Shown: positions 32,041 through 41,583, counted from the stretch's first letter. The stretch: 61,475 nt of DNA from Bradyrhizobium sp. CSA207 (GCF_029051685.1 NZ_JAACFT010000045.1:1-61475), one strand, 5' to 3'. The notes: generated from the sequence alone by a model not told the origin. Numbers and translations are program-made.

Positions 32041-32066
32041 AAGACCGGCCGCAAGGCCGGTCTTTT
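32041..32066 (-). terminator. Rho-independent terminator after the FKBP gene
   Basis: aagaccggcc-gcaa-ggccggtctt with T tracts on both sides (tctttttg on plus, tcttttcgc on minus), 14 bases past the FKBP stop. Confidence 0.85.
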
Positions 32067-32079
32067 TGTTTGCGGTTGT

Positions 32080-32544
32080 TCACTTCACCGCGAGCAATTC
32101 CACGTCGAACATCAGCGTCGCGTTCGGCGGGATCACGCCGCCGGCGCCGCGGGCGCCATAGCCGAGTTGCGGCGGGATGATCAGCGTGCGCTTGCCGCCG
32201 ACCTTCATCGAGCCGACCCCCTCATCCCAGCCGGCGATGACGCGACCCTTGCCGATCGGAAACTCGAACGGCTCGTTGCGATCGACGGACGAGTCGAATT
32301 TCTTGCCCTTCTGGCCGTTCTCGTAGAGCCAGCCGGTGTAATGCATCACGCAGATCTGGCCGGGCTTTGGCGAGGCACCGGTGCCGGCGACGCTGTCGAT
32401 GATCTGCAAGCCTGAAGCTGTGGTCATGGGCTTTCCTGCGGTCTGGGCCGTGGCCGTGGTGGAAACGAAATGCGACACGCCGCCGATCACGGTGATCGCC
32501 AGTGCCGACATCAGGACGAGAAGCACGCGCTGGAGACGCTGCAT
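32080..32544 (-). CDS. periplasmic FKBP-type peptidyl-prolyl isomerase
   Basis: 154 residues: a signal or anchor helix (VLLVLMSALAITVIGGVSHF), then an FKBP domain from about residue 40. VMHYTGWLYENGQKGKKFDS, EFPIGKGRVIAGWDEGVGSM, then GYGARGAGGVIPPNATLMFD are the active-site strands and the aromatic pocket. It catalyses proline isomerisation in folding of periplasmic proteins. Its ATG lies 2 bases downstream of a 12-base hairpin that covers its ribosome site. Confidence 0.9.
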   Translation of the reverse strand: MQRLQRVLLVLMSALAITVIGGVSHFVSTTATAQTAGKPMTTASGLQIIDSVAGTGASPKPGQICVMHYTGWLYENGQKGKKFDSSVDRNEPFEFPIGKGRVIAGWDEGVGSMKVGGKRTLIIPPQLGYGARGAGGVIPPNATLMFDVELLAVK

Positions 32545-32545
32545 A

Positions 32546-32576
32546 AGACACCTTCCGTTTGAGGCGGAAGGTGTCT
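32546..32576 (-). promoter_or_regulatory. hairpin that covers the FKBP ribosome site / terminator of paoC
   Basis: agacaccttccg-tttgagg-cggaaggtgtct is a perfect 12-base stem. On the minus strand its second half contains GGAAGG, the only Shine-Dalgarno-like sequence before the FKBP ATG. It also lies 28 bases past the paoC stop, so it may terminate that operon, hold back FKBP translation, or both. Confidence 0.5.
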
Positions 32577-32604
32577 AGCCCAACGCGGATGCGGTTTCCA
32601 CCCC

Positions 32605-34896
32605 TCAGACCTCGATATTTTCCAGCCGCACCGGCAGCTTGCGGATACGCTGACCGGTGGCGTGATAGATCGCGTTGCAGACCGCCGCATTGGTGCCGAC
32701 ATTGGCGAGCTCGCCGAGCCCCTTCGCGCCTGCGGGGTTGATGTGATCATCCTGCTCGGAGAGCAGGATCACCTCGACGCCGGGGACGTCGGCATTTACC
32801 GGTACAAGATAATCGGCAAAGTTGTCGTTGACGTAGCGCGCTGTGCGTTCGTCGATTTCGGTGGCCTCCAGCAGCGCCGAGGACATGCCCCAGATCAGCC
32901 CGCCCATGAGCTGGCTCCGGGCCGTGCGCGGATTCATGATCCGGCCAGCCGCGAAAGCGCCAACCAGACGCGGGGCGCGGATTTCGTGCGTGAAGCGGTT
33001 CACCCTGACCTCGACGAACTCCGCGCCGAACGCGTAGGCGATTTTGTCTTTCAGACTGTGGCCGCCGACCAGCCGGACATGGCCACTATGCATGGCCTGG
33101 AACGAATCCAGCGGCGCGTCTTCCGGCTTCCACTCGCCATATTCCTCGACAACGCCGGCGCCAAGCGCATCAAAGGCCTTCTCAAGATCGAGCGAACGAT
33201 CGCTCTTCGCCGCCCGCGTGGCCGGTGTCTGACCGATGCCGACGGTCTCCTTGGCCCTGTCGGTCAGGCTTTGGTTCGGCATCATCGCCTTGAACAGACG
33301 CTGGCGGATCTGGTCGCACACCATCATAACCGCCGAGCAGGTGCTGGCGGTCGAGTTGGAACCGCCTGCGACTGGCGCCGGCGGCAGCTCGCTGTCGCCG
33401 ACAAAGACCGCGACCTTCTCCAGTGGCACGCCCAATCGTTCTGCTGCGGTCTGTGCGATGATGGTGTAAGCGCCGGTGCCGATCTCGTGCCCGGCGATCT
33501 CGACGCGGGTGCGGCCGTCGCGCTGCAGGCGCACGCGCGCTGCCGACGGTCCCATCTGCGTCGGATAGCAAGTCGCGGCACAGCCGTAGCCGATCAGCCA
33601 ATCGCCGTCCGCCATCGACTTCGGCTCCGGCGAGCGCTGCGACCAGCCGAACGCCTTGGCGGCTTCGTCGAAACACGCCATCAGCGACCGCGACGTGTAG
33701 GGCTTGCCGCCGATCGGCTCGTTGGTGGTGTCGTTGATGCGGCGAAGCTCGACTGGATCCATCTTCAGCTTGACCGCAAGCTCGTCCATTGCGCTTTCCA
33801 GCGCAAACAGATACGGCACTTCCGGGGGCGAACGCATGAATCCCGGCGTGTTGCGGTCGGCGCGCACGATCGACACCAGGCTGTCGACATTCGGGCAGGC
33901 ATAGAGCCGCGTCGTGGTCTTGGTGCCGCCAACGCAATAGGCATCGGGGCGCGAAGAGACCTCGGCACCCTCGTGCCTGAGCGCGACAAGCTTGCCGTCG
34001 CGGCTGGCGCCGAGCTTGATCTCGTGCCGCGTCTCGGCGCGATAAGTTGCGATGGTAAAGCCCTGGTCGCGGGTCGGGACCAGCTTGATCGGCCGGTTCA
34101 GGCGTCTGGCGATGGCGGCGATAATGGCGGTGCGCGGCGTCATCGAGCCGCGTGAGCCGAAGCCGCCGCCGACATATGGATTGACCACGCGGACCTTGTC
34201 GGCATCGATCCCAAGCTGCTCGGCGACGCCGTTCTTCAGGCCATAGACGTACTGGCTTGGTTCGTAGATGACGAGGTTGTCGCCGATCCAGGCGCAGCTC
34301 GTTGAAAACAGCTCCATCGGATTGTGGTGCTGCGTCGGCGTATCATAGGAAGCGGTCAGCTTGACCTCGGCATCTTCGAATGCTTTGGCGAAGTTGCCGA
34401 CCTGCGGATCTTCCTTGAATTGCGAATTCTGCCCTTTCGCAGCGGCCGTCGTCGTTCCCGGGGAATCGAAGGTCGCGCTGGGCACAACGGCCGTGTAGCT
34501 GACCGTGACGCGGTTGGCGGCCTCACGTGCCGCCTCATAGGTCTCGGCGATGACCACGGCGATGATCTGGCCATCATGCGCGATCTCGGCCGATTTCAGC
34601 GGCTGGATCGTGGTCCCGGCATAGCCGCCATTGCTGTAGAGCTTCAACTCCTTCAGCTTCGGTCCTTTTTCATGCGTGACGATGTCGATCACGCCGCGGA
34701 CGCGGTTGGCGTCGGCGAGATCGAAGCTCTCCACGCGCCCCTTGGCGATGGCGCTGGTGACCAGAAATGCATAGGCCGGACTGGCCAGCGGCATGTCGGA
34801 CGCGTAGGTCGCCCGCCCCGTGACCTTTACAACCGCATCATAGCGCGGCGCGGGGTTGCCCATATTCGCTTTCGGCTCGGGAGCGGCAACGGTCAT
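32605..34896 (-). CDS. paoC: aldehyde oxidoreductase molybdenum-binding subunit PaoC
   Basis: 763 residues of the xanthine-oxidase large-subunit family. PRYDAVVKVTGRATYASDMP opens the protein, LNRPIKLVPTRDQGFTIATY and IGTGAYTIIAQTAAERLGVP bind the molybdopterin dinucleotide. AKGLGELANVGTNAAVCNAI near the end carries the catalytic Glu. PaoABC oxidises aromatic and other aldehydes to acids in the periplasm. The ATG at 34896 has GGAGG seven bases upstream. It is the last of three genes separated by 2 and 3 bases; a hairpin follows. Confidence 0.85.
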   Translation of the reverse strand: MTVAAPEPKANMGNPAPRYDAVVKVTGRATYASDMPLASPAYAFLVTSAIAKGRVESFDLADANRVRGVIDIVTHEKGPKLKELKLYSNGGYAGTTIQPLKSAEIAHDGQIIAVVIAETYEAAREAANRVTVSYTAVVPSATFDSPGTTTAAAKGQNSQFKEDPQVGNFAKAFEDAEVKLTASYDTPTQHHNPMELFSTSCAWIGDNLVIYEPSQYVYGLKNGVAEQLGIDADKVRVVNPYVGGGFGSRGSMTPRTAIIAAIARRLNRPIKLVPTRDQGFTIATYRAETRHEIKLGASRDGKLVALRHEGAEVSSRPDAYCVGGTKTTTRLYACPNVDSLVSIVRADRNTPGFMRSPPEVPYLFALESAMDELAVKLKMDPVELRRINDTTNEPIGGKPYTSRSLMACFDEAAKAFGWSQRSPEPKSMADGDWLIGYGCAATCYPTQMGPSAARVRLQRDGRTRVEIAGHEIGTGAYTIIAQTAAERLGVPLEKVAVFVGDSELPPAPVAGGSNSTASTCSAVMMVCDQIRQRLFKAMMPNQSLTDRAKETVGIGQTPATRAAKSDRSLDLEKAFDALGAGVVEEYGEWKPEDAPLDSFQAMHSGHVRLVGGHSLKDKIAYAFGAEFVEVRVNRFTHEIRAPRLVGAFAAGRIMNPRTARSQLMGGLIWGMSSALLEATEIDERTARYVNDNFADYLVPVNADVPGVEVILLSEQDDHINPAGAKGLGELANVGTNAAVCNAIYHATGQRIRKLPVRLENIEV

Positions 34897-34898
34897 GA

Positions 34899-35915
34899 TC
34901 AAACCTCCATCGTCGAAGCCTGTTGGAGCGCACGCGCCACGAGGCGCTTTCCGAGCGATATTTTGAAGCTGTTGTGCTGCCGGCCCTTGGCATCTGCAAA
35001 AGCGGCATCCGCGGCGCGCCGCGCCAGGCCGTCATCGAACTTCTGGCCCTTCAGCAGCGACTCCGCTTCGCGCGCGCGCCAGGGCACGGTGGCGACGCCG
35101 CCAAGCGCCACACGCGCGTCTCGGATCATGCCGTCCTGCACGTCCAGCGCGATCGCAGCCGACGAGAGCGCAAACTCATAGGATTGCCGATCGCGTGCCT
35201 TCAGATAGACCGAGCGCGGCCAGCGCCTGGGGATGGAGAAGGCCGAGATCAACTCCCCCGGCTGAAGCGTGGTCTCGATGTCCGGCGTGTTGCCGGGCGC
35301 CTTGTGCAGCTGCGCAAACGGCATGCTGCGGGTGCCGGACTTGCCGGTGATTTCCACCGTGGCATCCAGCGCAATCAGCGCCTGGGCGAAATCGCCCGGA
35401 TAGGTCGCAATACATTGATCGGACGTGCCGAGCACTGCGTGCATCCGGTTGACGCCGTCCATCGCGGCACAGCCGGAGCCGGGAATGCGCTTGTTGCAGT
35501 TGTCATAGGAGGTGTCGCGGAAATAGCTGCAGCGCGTCCGCTGCATCACGTTGCCGCCAAGCGTTGCCATGTTGCGCAACTGGGCACTGGCGGCAAGCCG
35601 CAACGAATTCGCGATAACCGGATAGTGGCGCTGAATGTCAGCATGCGCGGCAACATCGGACATTTTTGCGAGTGCACCGAGCCGCAACTTTTCGCCACCA
35701 GTCTCGATACCGGACCAACCGCGCGCCAATGGATTGATATCGACGATCGCGGCGGGCCGCATCACGTCCAGCTTCATCAGGTCGATGAGCGTGGTGCCGC
35801 CGGCGAGTGGCTGTGCGGCAGCCTGCGTCAGCGGATTGTTGGCCGCGGCGGCTGCGCTGAGCGCCTGCACGGCCATGCCCGGGTCTGTCGCCCTCTGATA
35901 CAGGAAGGATCGCAT
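34899..35915 (-). CDS. paoB: aldehyde oxidoreductase FAD-binding subunit PaoB
   Basis: 338 residues. PLAGGTTLIDLMKLDVMRPA binds FAD, AQLRNMATLGGNVMQRTRCS follows. PaoB is unusual in this family because it has a [4Fe-4S] cluster; the cysteines are visible here in RCSYFRD, NCNKRIPGSGC and DQCIATYPGD, in the same order. That feature supports PaoB rather than a generic xanthine dehydrogenase medium subunit. It passes electrons between the molybdenum site, FAD and the 2Fe-2S subunit. Confidence 0.85.
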   Translation of the reverse strand: MRSFLYQRATDPGMAVQALSAAAAANNPLTQAAAQPLAGGTTLIDLMKLDVMRPAAIVDINPLARGWSGIETGGEKLRLGALAKMSDVAAHADIQRHYPVIANSLRLAASAQLRNMATLGGNVMQRTRCSYFRDTSYDNCNKRIPGSGCAAMDGVNRMHAVLGTSDQCIATYPGDFAQALIALDATVEITGKSGTRSMPFAQLHKAPGNTPDIETTLQPGELISAFSIPRRWPRSVYLKARDRQSYEFALSSAAIALDVQDGMIRDARVALGGVATVPWRAREAESLLKGQKFDDGLARRAADAAFADAKGRQHNSFKISLGKRLVARALQQASTMEV

Positions 35916-35918
35916 GAC

Positions 35919-36530
35919 CTAGCCTTTCATGATGTCGGGTGCGGCCTGCTTCACGGCGGCGACGATGTTGGGGTAGGCGGCACAGCGGCAGATGTTGCCG
36001 CTCATATATTCGCGGATGTCTTCGTCGCTTCCGGCATGTCCCTCTTTCACGCAGGCCACCGCCGACATGATCTGGCCCGGCGTGCAGTAGCCGCACTGGA
36101 ACGCATCGTTGTCGATGAAGGCCTGTTGCATTGGATGCAGGCGATCGCCGGTGGCGAGACCTTCGATGGTGGTGATCTCCTGGCCTTCGGCCGCGAGCGC
36201 GAGCGTCAGGCAGGAGACCACGCGCCGGTCACCAATCAACACCGTGCAGGCGCCGCACTGGCCGTGGTCGCAACCTTTCTTGCTGCCGGTGAGGCCCATA
36301 TGCTCGCGGAGCGCATCCAGCACGGTCGTCCGCGCGTCGATGCGAAGGCGCTTGTCCTGACCATTCACCCGCAGCGTGACTTCGACGGGAAGCGCTGGAT
36401 CCTGCGCGGCCGCCTGAGTTGGGTCCTGCACAGCCGCACGCGCGGTCAGCGGAACGAGTGCGATGCCGGCGCCGGCCATGAAGGCACGCCGATCGAAACC
36501 GGATGACCTGGAACTTGATTTGTCTGACAT
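35919..36530 (-). CDS. paoA: aldehyde oxidoreductase 2Fe-2S subunit PaoA
   Basis: 203 residues. A twin-arginine-type leader (SGFDRRAFMAGAGIALVPLT) directs the folded complex to the periplasm. Two 2Fe-2S motifs follow: GCDHGQCGACTVLIGDRRVV with a final Cys, and QCGYCTPGQIM with CRCAAYPNIV. It is the first gene of the operon. ATG 36530 has GGAGG six bases upstream. With PaoB and PaoC it forms a periplasmic aldehyde oxidoreductase; chaperone gene paoD is not in the window. Confidence 0.87.
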   Translation of the reverse strand: MSDKSSSRSSGFDRRAFMAGAGIALVPLTARAAVQDPTQAAAQDPALPVEVTLRVNGQDKRLRIDARTTVLDALREHMGLTGSKKGCDHGQCGACTVLIGDRRVVSCLTLALAAEGQEITTIEGLATGDRLHPMQQAFIDNDAFQCGYCTPGQIMSAVACVKEGHAGSDEDIREYMSGNICRCAAYPNIVAAVKQAAPDIMKG

Positions 36531-36623
36531 GGACGGCCTCCGCCGCTTCTTGAGAAAGCAGCACACGCCTGCACCGCTCATCGCCCCATAACTTGGGGCA
36601 ATGAGCGCAGTTCCGAACGAGAA

Positions 36624-36653
36624 AGCGCGACGCAGCAGATGCCGCGTCGCGCT
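36624..36653 (-). terminator. terminator after gamma-glutamyltransferase
   Basis: agcgcgacgc-agcagatgcc-gcgtcgcgct forms a 10-base stem. On the minus strand it is followed by ttctcgtt. It lies 50 bases past the stop of the ggt gene and before paoA. Confidence 0.65.
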
Positions 36654-36703
36654 CTGTCAAATTTTCCTGATCCTGTGCGGGGAACCTGTCTCGCGCAAAA
36701 CAA

Positions 36704-38290
36704 TCAGTAGCCGAGCGCGCAGCCGTCCTTGCGTGGATCGGAACCGCCCGTCAACGTACCCTTGTCCCAGTCGATCCAGATCGCCTGAGCACCGCCGAGC
36801 GGGCCGACCACGCTGGTGGTCTTGTGGCCGAGCTTCTTCAGGCCGTCGACGATATCAGCCGGAACGCTGTCCTCGAGCTGATACTGGCCCTCGTAGTGCA
36901 GGCCGCGCGGCATGTCGATTGCTTCCTGCACGTCGCAACCATAATCGAGGATGTTGGTCACGACATGGGCCTGACCGACCGGCTGATACTGTCCGCCCAT
37001 CACGGCGAACGGCATCACGGAACGGCCGCCCTTGGTGAGCAGACTCGGCATGATCGTGTGCAGCGGACGCTTGCCGCCAGCGATGCAATTCGGGTGACCC
37101 GGCTGGATGCGGAAGCCGCCGGCGCGGTTCTGGAGCAGCACGCCGGTCTTATTCGAAAGGATCGCCGAGCCGAAGGAATGCGCGATCGAATTGATGAACG
37201 AGCAGACGTTGCGGTCCTTGTCCACGACGGTGATGTAAATGGTCGAGGGATTCATCGGCGGCGCAACGTTCGGCAGATCCAGCATGCCGTCCATTCGGAT
37301 CTTGGCGATATGCTCTTCGGCAAATTCCTTGGCGAGGATCTTGGCGACTTCGAACTGCATATGGTCGGGATCGGCCACGTGCAGCTCGCGATTCATGTAG
37401 GCAACGCGCGCGGCCTCGGCTTCAAGATGGAAGCGCTCGACACTGAGGGGCGCGTATTTCGTCAGGTCGAAGCGCGACAGGATGTTGAGCATCAGCAGCA
37501 TAGTGAGCCCCGGTCCGTTCGGCGGGCACTGCCAGACGTCGTAACCCTTGTACATGGTGCCGATCGGCGTCGTCACCTCGGTGGTGTGCGCGGCGAAATC
37601 GTCGAGCGTGTGCAGGCCGCCGATTCCGCGCAGGGTCTCGACGATGTCTTCCGCAATCGCGCCCTTGTAGAAGGCGTCGCGGCCATCCTTGGCGATCGCC
37701 CGCAGCGTCTTGCCGAGCTCCGGCTGGCGGATGGTGTCGCCGGCCACCGGCGGCTTGCCTTGCGGCAGGAGATAACGCTCGGTGTTGGTGCCGTTCTTCA
37801 GCTTCTCGAACTGGTTCTTCCAGTCGAAGGCGATGCGAGGCGCGACGACATAGCCTTCCTCGGCCGCCTTGATCGCGGACTGGAGCAGCCGGTCGAAGCC
37901 GAACTTTCCGTGATCACGCAGCACGGTGGCGAAGGCGTCGATCACGCCGGGGATCGAGACTGCGTGTGCCGAGGTCAGCGGCACGGACTTGATCTTGCGT
38001 TCGAGATACCAGTCCGCGTTCGCCGCCTTGGGCGCGCGGCCGGAGCCGTTATAGGCGACGATCTTGCCTTCGCCGCGCGGCTGGATCAGCGCAAAGCAAT
38101 CGCCGCCAATGCCGGTCGACTGCGGCTCGATCACGCCGAGCAGGGCCGAGCCGGCGACCGCCGCGTCCACCGCCGTGCCACCCTCGCGCAGCACCTCGAT
38201 CGCGGCGAGGCTCGCCTGCGGATGCGAGGTCGCGACCATCGCATTGGTGGCGTGGACCGTGGACCTGCCGGGGAAATGGAAGTTTCTCAT
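36704..38290 (-). CDS. ggt: gamma-glutamyltransferase family protein
   Basis: 528 residues. AIEVLREGGTAVDAAVAGSA, STGIGGDCFALIQPRGEGKI, and NGSGRAP are large-subunit motifs. NPSTIYITVVDKDRNVCSFI holds the autocleavage site; aligned with the family TTHYSVVD, the nucleophile is the Thr of PST-IYITVVD's aligned position (Thr before VVD's neighbouring strand), which is conserved as Thr. AVMGGQYQPVGQAHV completes the small subunit. It hydrolyses or transfers gamma-glutamyl groups, as from glutathione. No signal peptide is obvious, so a cytoplasmic acylase-type role is also possible. Own terminator; next to, but not coupled with, the pao operon. Confidence 0.82.
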   Translation of the reverse strand: MRNFHFPGRSTVHATNAMVATSHPQASLAAIEVLREGGTAVDAAVAGSALLGVIEPQSTGIGGDCFALIQPRGEGKIVAYNGSGRAPKAANADWYLERKIKSVPLTSAHAVSIPGVIDAFATVLRDHGKFGFDRLLQSAIKAAEEGYVVAPRIAFDWKNQFEKLKNGTNTERYLLPQGKPPVAGDTIRQPELGKTLRAIAKDGRDAFYKGAIAEDIVETLRGIGGLHTLDDFAAHTTEVTTPIGTMYKGYDVWQCPPNGPGLTMLLMLNILSRFDLTKYAPLSVERFHLEAEAARVAYMNRELHVADPDHMQFEVAKILAKEFAEEHIAKIRMDGMLDLPNVAPPMNPSTIYITVVDKDRNVCSFINSIAHSFGSAILSNKTGVLLQNRAGGFRIQPGHPNCIAGGKRPLHTIMPSLLTKGGRSVMPFAVMGGQYQPVGQAHVVTNILDYGCDVQEAIDMPRGLHYEGQYQLEDSVPADIVDGLKKLGHKTTSVVGPLGGAQAIWIDWDKGTLTGGSDPRKDGCALGY

Positions 38291-38492
38291 GCGAATTCTT
38301 GCTTTCTTGAGACGTCGGGGCGCGTGTGTCGCGCCGCCTCGGAAAAACCGGGGTCTTCATGACACATTCCGGACCGCCCGGGCAATGCTGGCATACCAGG
38401 GAAATGGCTGCCATCCGCTGGGCGTATAGACCTTTGGCGGCTTTGGGCCATGCGGGTTTTCTGGGCGCCTGCCGCCTGCTAAACGAGCCGCC

Positions 38493-39290
38493 ATGACTTT
38501 AAAGAACCTGGTTCACAAGGTCGCCGCCTTCTATCAATTCGCCGCCCTGCCCGACTACCGCGAGCTGCGCGAGCCGCTGCGCGCGTTCTGCGCGGGCCTG
38601 GCGCTGAAGGGCAGCCTGCTGCTGGCCCGCGAGGGCATCAACGGCACGATCGCAGGTGCACCGGATGCGATCGACGCCTTCGCCCACGAGCTCGCGCACG
38701 GCGACATGTTCGGCGGCAGGCTGGACAATCTGGAATTGAAATTCTCGACCGCCGAGACGATGCCGTTCGGCCGGCTCAAGGTGCGGCTGAAGAAGGAGAT
38801 CGTTACGCTCGGGGACGAGGCCGCCGATCCGACGCAGCGGGTCGGCATCTATGTCGATGCCGCCGAATGGAACGCGCTGATCGAGGCACCCGATACGCTG
38901 CTGCTCGACACCCGCAACGCCTTCGAGGTGGCTATGGGAACGTTCGAGGGCGCGGTCGATCCCGGCCTCAGGAGCTTTGGCCAGTTCAAGGACTTTGCGG
39001 CACAACAGCTCGTTCCGGAAAAGCACCGCAGGATCGCAATGTTCTGCACCGGCGGCATTCGCTGCGAGAAGGCGAGCGCGCATCTGCTGGCGCGCGGCTT
39101 TGCCGAGGTCTATCACCTCAAGGGCGGCATTCTCAAATATCTGGAACAGGTGCCGGAGACGCAAAGCCGCTGGCGCGGCGAATGCTTCGTGTTCGACGAA
39201 CGCGTCGCGCTCGGCCATGGTTTGCGAGAAACTGGCTTGCGAGAACATGGGCTGCGCGAACGGGACAAGGACGCGACACGTGACGAATGA
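38493..39290 (+). CDS. trhO: tRNA uridine hydroxylase TrhO / rhodanese-like (YceA)
   Basis: 265 residues. VAAFYQFAALPDYRELREPL, LLLAREGINGTIAG and FGRLKVRLKKEIVTLG belong to the UPF0176/TrhO N-terminal domain. A rhodanese domain follows with LLDTRNAFEVAMGTFEGAVD and the active loop MFCTGGIRCEKASA (catalytic Cys). TrhO hydroxylates wobble uridine 34 of some tRNAs. The extreme C-terminus contains a repeated GLREHGLRE motif not usual in the family. It overlaps slyX by 11 bases. Confidence 0.87.
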   Translation: MTLKNLVHKVAAFYQFAALPDYRELREPLRAFCAGLALKGSLLLAREGINGTIAGAPDAIDAFAHELAHGDMFGGRLDNLELKFSTAETMPFGRLKVRLKKEIVTLGDEAADPTQRVGIYVDAAEWNALIEAPDTLLLDTRNAFEVAMGTFEGAVDPGLRSFGQFKDFAAQQLVPEKHRRIAMFCTGGIRCEKASAHLLARGFAEVYHLKGGILKYLEQVPETQSRWRGECFVFDERVALGHGLRETGLREHGLRERDKDATRDE

Positions 39291-39498
39291 GATCAAGACG
39301 CTCAGTGAGCGCATCGACACGCTGGAGGCGCGGCTGGCCTATCAGGACGACACCATCGAAACCCTGAACCAGACCATCACCGCGCAATGGAAACAGATCG
39401 ATGCGCTGACGCGACAACTCGTGCAACTCGGTGAACGGCTTCAGGAGGCCGAGGCCAATGCGCCCGGCGCCGCCAACGAGCGCCCGCCGCATTATTGA
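39280..39498 (+). CDS. slyX: SlyX family protein
   Basis: 72 residues from GTG 39280 (AAGG nine bases before), overlapping the end of trhO. TLSERIDTLEARLAYQDDTI, then ETLNQTITAQWKQIDALTRQ is the SlyX coiled coil, and the protein ends in PPHY, the family hallmark. Function unclear; it is a small coiled-coil protein, translationally coupled to trhO. Confidence 0.85.
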   Translation: MTNEIKTLSERIDTLEARLAYQDDTIETLNQTITAQWKQIDALTRQLVQLGERLQEAEANAPGAANERPPHY

Positions 39499-39506
39499 AG
39501 CAAAAG

Positions 39507-41411
39507 CTACAGGCCCGACGCCTTCGGCAGCAGGCTGGTCACCTCGCCCGACATCATCAGCCGGTTGCGCCCGGCCTCCTTCGCGGCGTAGAGCGCCTGA
39601 TCGGCAGCCTCGACGAGCGAGCCGACCCCTGCCGTACGTTCCAGCGCCGGCCGGCAGGCCGCACCGCCAAGCGAAGCCGTCACGAAGCCCGATGCATGAT
39701 TTGTTGTGTGGACGAGGCCGGCGTCGCGGATCGCCCGGCGGATCCGATCGCCAATTCTGGCGCAACCCGCGGCATCGGTATTCGGCAGCAAAATGGCGAA
39801 TTCCTCACCGCCATAACGTGCCGCCAGGTCGCCAGCGCGTTGCATCTCGGCCGCAATGACCTTGGCGACCACGCGCAGGCAGGCGTCGCCTGCGGGATGG
39901 CCGTATTCGTCGTTGTAGGCCTTGAAGTGATCGACGTCGACCATCAACAGGCTGAGGCTCGAGCGGTCGCGATAGGCGCGCGCCCATTCCTCCTTCAGCC
40001 GCTCGTCGAAGCGGCGGCGATTGGCAAGCCCGGTGAGACTGTCCTCGATCGCGAGTGTCTCGAGCCTAGTCTCCAGCTTCTTCTGCTCGCTGATATCGCG
40101 CGAGATCGCGACCACGCCGTCGGCATCGCCATTGTCCTTGCGCGTGACCCGCATGGTCGATTCGAGCCAGACTTCGCCGTTCTGCCGGTGCGCGTTTCGG
40201 TAGGTGAGGCGCGCCTCTTCCATATCGCCACGCTTCATGGCGTCGACGATCGCCTGGACGCGCGGCCGGTCATCCGCGTTGATGCCGGCGAGCGCGGGCG
40301 TACCGATCAGTTGATTGGCGCGCCAGCCGACGACGCCGACCGCGGAGGGCGAAACATAGCGCAGCCGCTCGTCGAACCCGATGCGGGTCACCATGTCGCT
40401 AGAGCCTTCGGCAAGCAGGCGGAAATGAGCCTCTTTCTCGACCAGCGCGGCGGCCATGCGCTGGCCCCGCTGCAACTGACGCACCAGCACGGCCCCGATG
40501 ACCGCGATCAGAATGACCAGCGCGAGGACGTAGAGCATCCGGGAGATTGCCGCCGCGCGCCAGGGCGCGAGCAGCTCGCCCTTGTCGACGGTGGCCAGCA
40601 GGATGAGCGGAAATCGGCCGCTGCGTTTGAAGAAGCTGACGCGTGCGGCGCCGTCCAACGGGGATTTGAAATGATAAGCGCCTCCTGGCCGCTGCAGGCT
40701 CGGATCGCGAAGCAGCGGCTTGTCGGCGACGCTGCGTCCGACGAATTTGTCGTTGCTCGGGTTACGCGCGATGATCATGCCGTCGCCGTGCACGAGCGCC
40801 ACGGCGCTGTTGCGGCCGATCTCGAACTGCTCGTAGAAATGCGAGAGATATCTGGAACTGATGGTCGCGAGCACCACGCCGCCGAAGCTGCCGTCCAGCT
40901 TGTTGAAACGGCGCGACAGGGTCACGACCCATTCGCCGTCCAGTTGGCTTTGCACGGGACGGCCGACATAGGCCTCGCGCTTCGACGAGAGCTGATGGTG
41001 ACGGAAGAAGGCGTCATCGCTGAACGTCGAAGCGATCGCGCCCGGCGAGGTCAGCCAATTGCCCTGATCGTCGATGATGGCGAGGCTGTGGACGCGCTCC
41101 ATCGCCTTCCTGCGCGCCTCCAGGAGGTTGCGCAGCTTGGCGATCGTGGCCGGCTCGGTGCCGTCCATCTCCAGCCGGCTGACGACCCCGACCACGCCGG
41201 AATCCAGCAGGTCGAGGCTGTCCTCGGCGTGCTGCGTCAGCGAGCGGGCGACGTTGGCCATCTCCGTCTCGGCGCCTCTCAGCACCGCTTCGCGCGCGCT
41301 CCATTCCCGCCAGGCGCTGACGCCGAGGATGGCGGTGCAGGTGAGCACGACAAAAGCGGCCGCCCGCAACGGCAGGCGGCTCCATCCGGCTCTGTGAACG
41401 GCCATACTCAT
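39507..41411 (-). CDS. membrane sensor diguanylate cyclase (CACHE-PAS-GGDEF)
   Basis: 634 residues. A first membrane helix (AAAFVVLTCTAILGVSAW), a periplasmic dCACHE/PDC sensor region (about 40-290), a second helix (MLYVLALVILIAVIGAVLV), a PAS domain (about 335-455) and a GGDEF domain. The active loop is GGEEF (AARYGGEEFAILLP) and an I-site RAGD lies five residues before it, so it should make cyclic-di-GMP with feedback inhibition. The ligand sensed is unknown. It is convergent with slyX, ending 8 bases from that stop. Confidence 0.87.
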   Translation of the reverse strand: MSMAVHRAGWSRLPLRAAAFVVLTCTAILGVSAWREWSAREAVLRGAETEMANVARSLTQHAEDSLDLLDSGVVGVVSRLEMDGTEPATIAKLRNLLEARRKAMERVHSLAIIDDQGNWLTSPGAIASTFSDDAFFRHHQLSSKREAYVGRPVQSQLDGEWVVTLSRRFNKLDGSFGGVVLATISSRYLSHFYEQFEIGRNSAVALVHGDGMIIARNPSNDKFVGRSVADKPLLRDPSLQRPGGAYHFKSPLDGAARVSFFKRSGRFPLILLATVDKGELLAPWRAAAISRMLYVLALVILIAVIGAVLVRQLQRGQRMAAALVEKEAHFRLLAEGSSDMVTRIGFDERLRYVSPSAVGVVGWRANQLIGTPALAGINADDRPRVQAIVDAMKRGDMEEARLTYRNAHRQNGEVWLESTMRVTRKDNGDADGVVAISRDISEQKKLETRLETLAIEDSLTGLANRRRFDERLKEEWARAYRDRSSLSLLMVDVDHFKAYNDEYGHPAGDACLRVVAKVIAAEMQRAGDLAARYGGEEFAILLPNTDAAGCARIGDRIRRAIRDAGLVHTTNHASGFVTASLGGAACRPALERTAGVGSLVEAADQALYAAKEAGRNRLMMSGEVTSLLPKASGL

Positions 41412-41583
41412 GCGACAGGAACTCCGATCGTTCGGAAACTCTGCCGCTTCTGTTAGTGAACCCTGAAGTTACCGCCGGCATTTGCCGCGATATCCACGGC
41501 TTCCCGTAGTCCTACGGACGCATGCGTCCGCAGATCGCTAACAAGGCATTATCGAGCCTATCGGAAATCGGCGCGACGGGCCC

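Noticed and set aside
39495..41456. 653-codon plus-strand frame opposite the GGDEF sensor
   Set aside because: Antisense shadow of a well-supported CACHE-PAS-GGDEF gene; rich in Asp/Arg/His as expected from the reverse of that codon usage.
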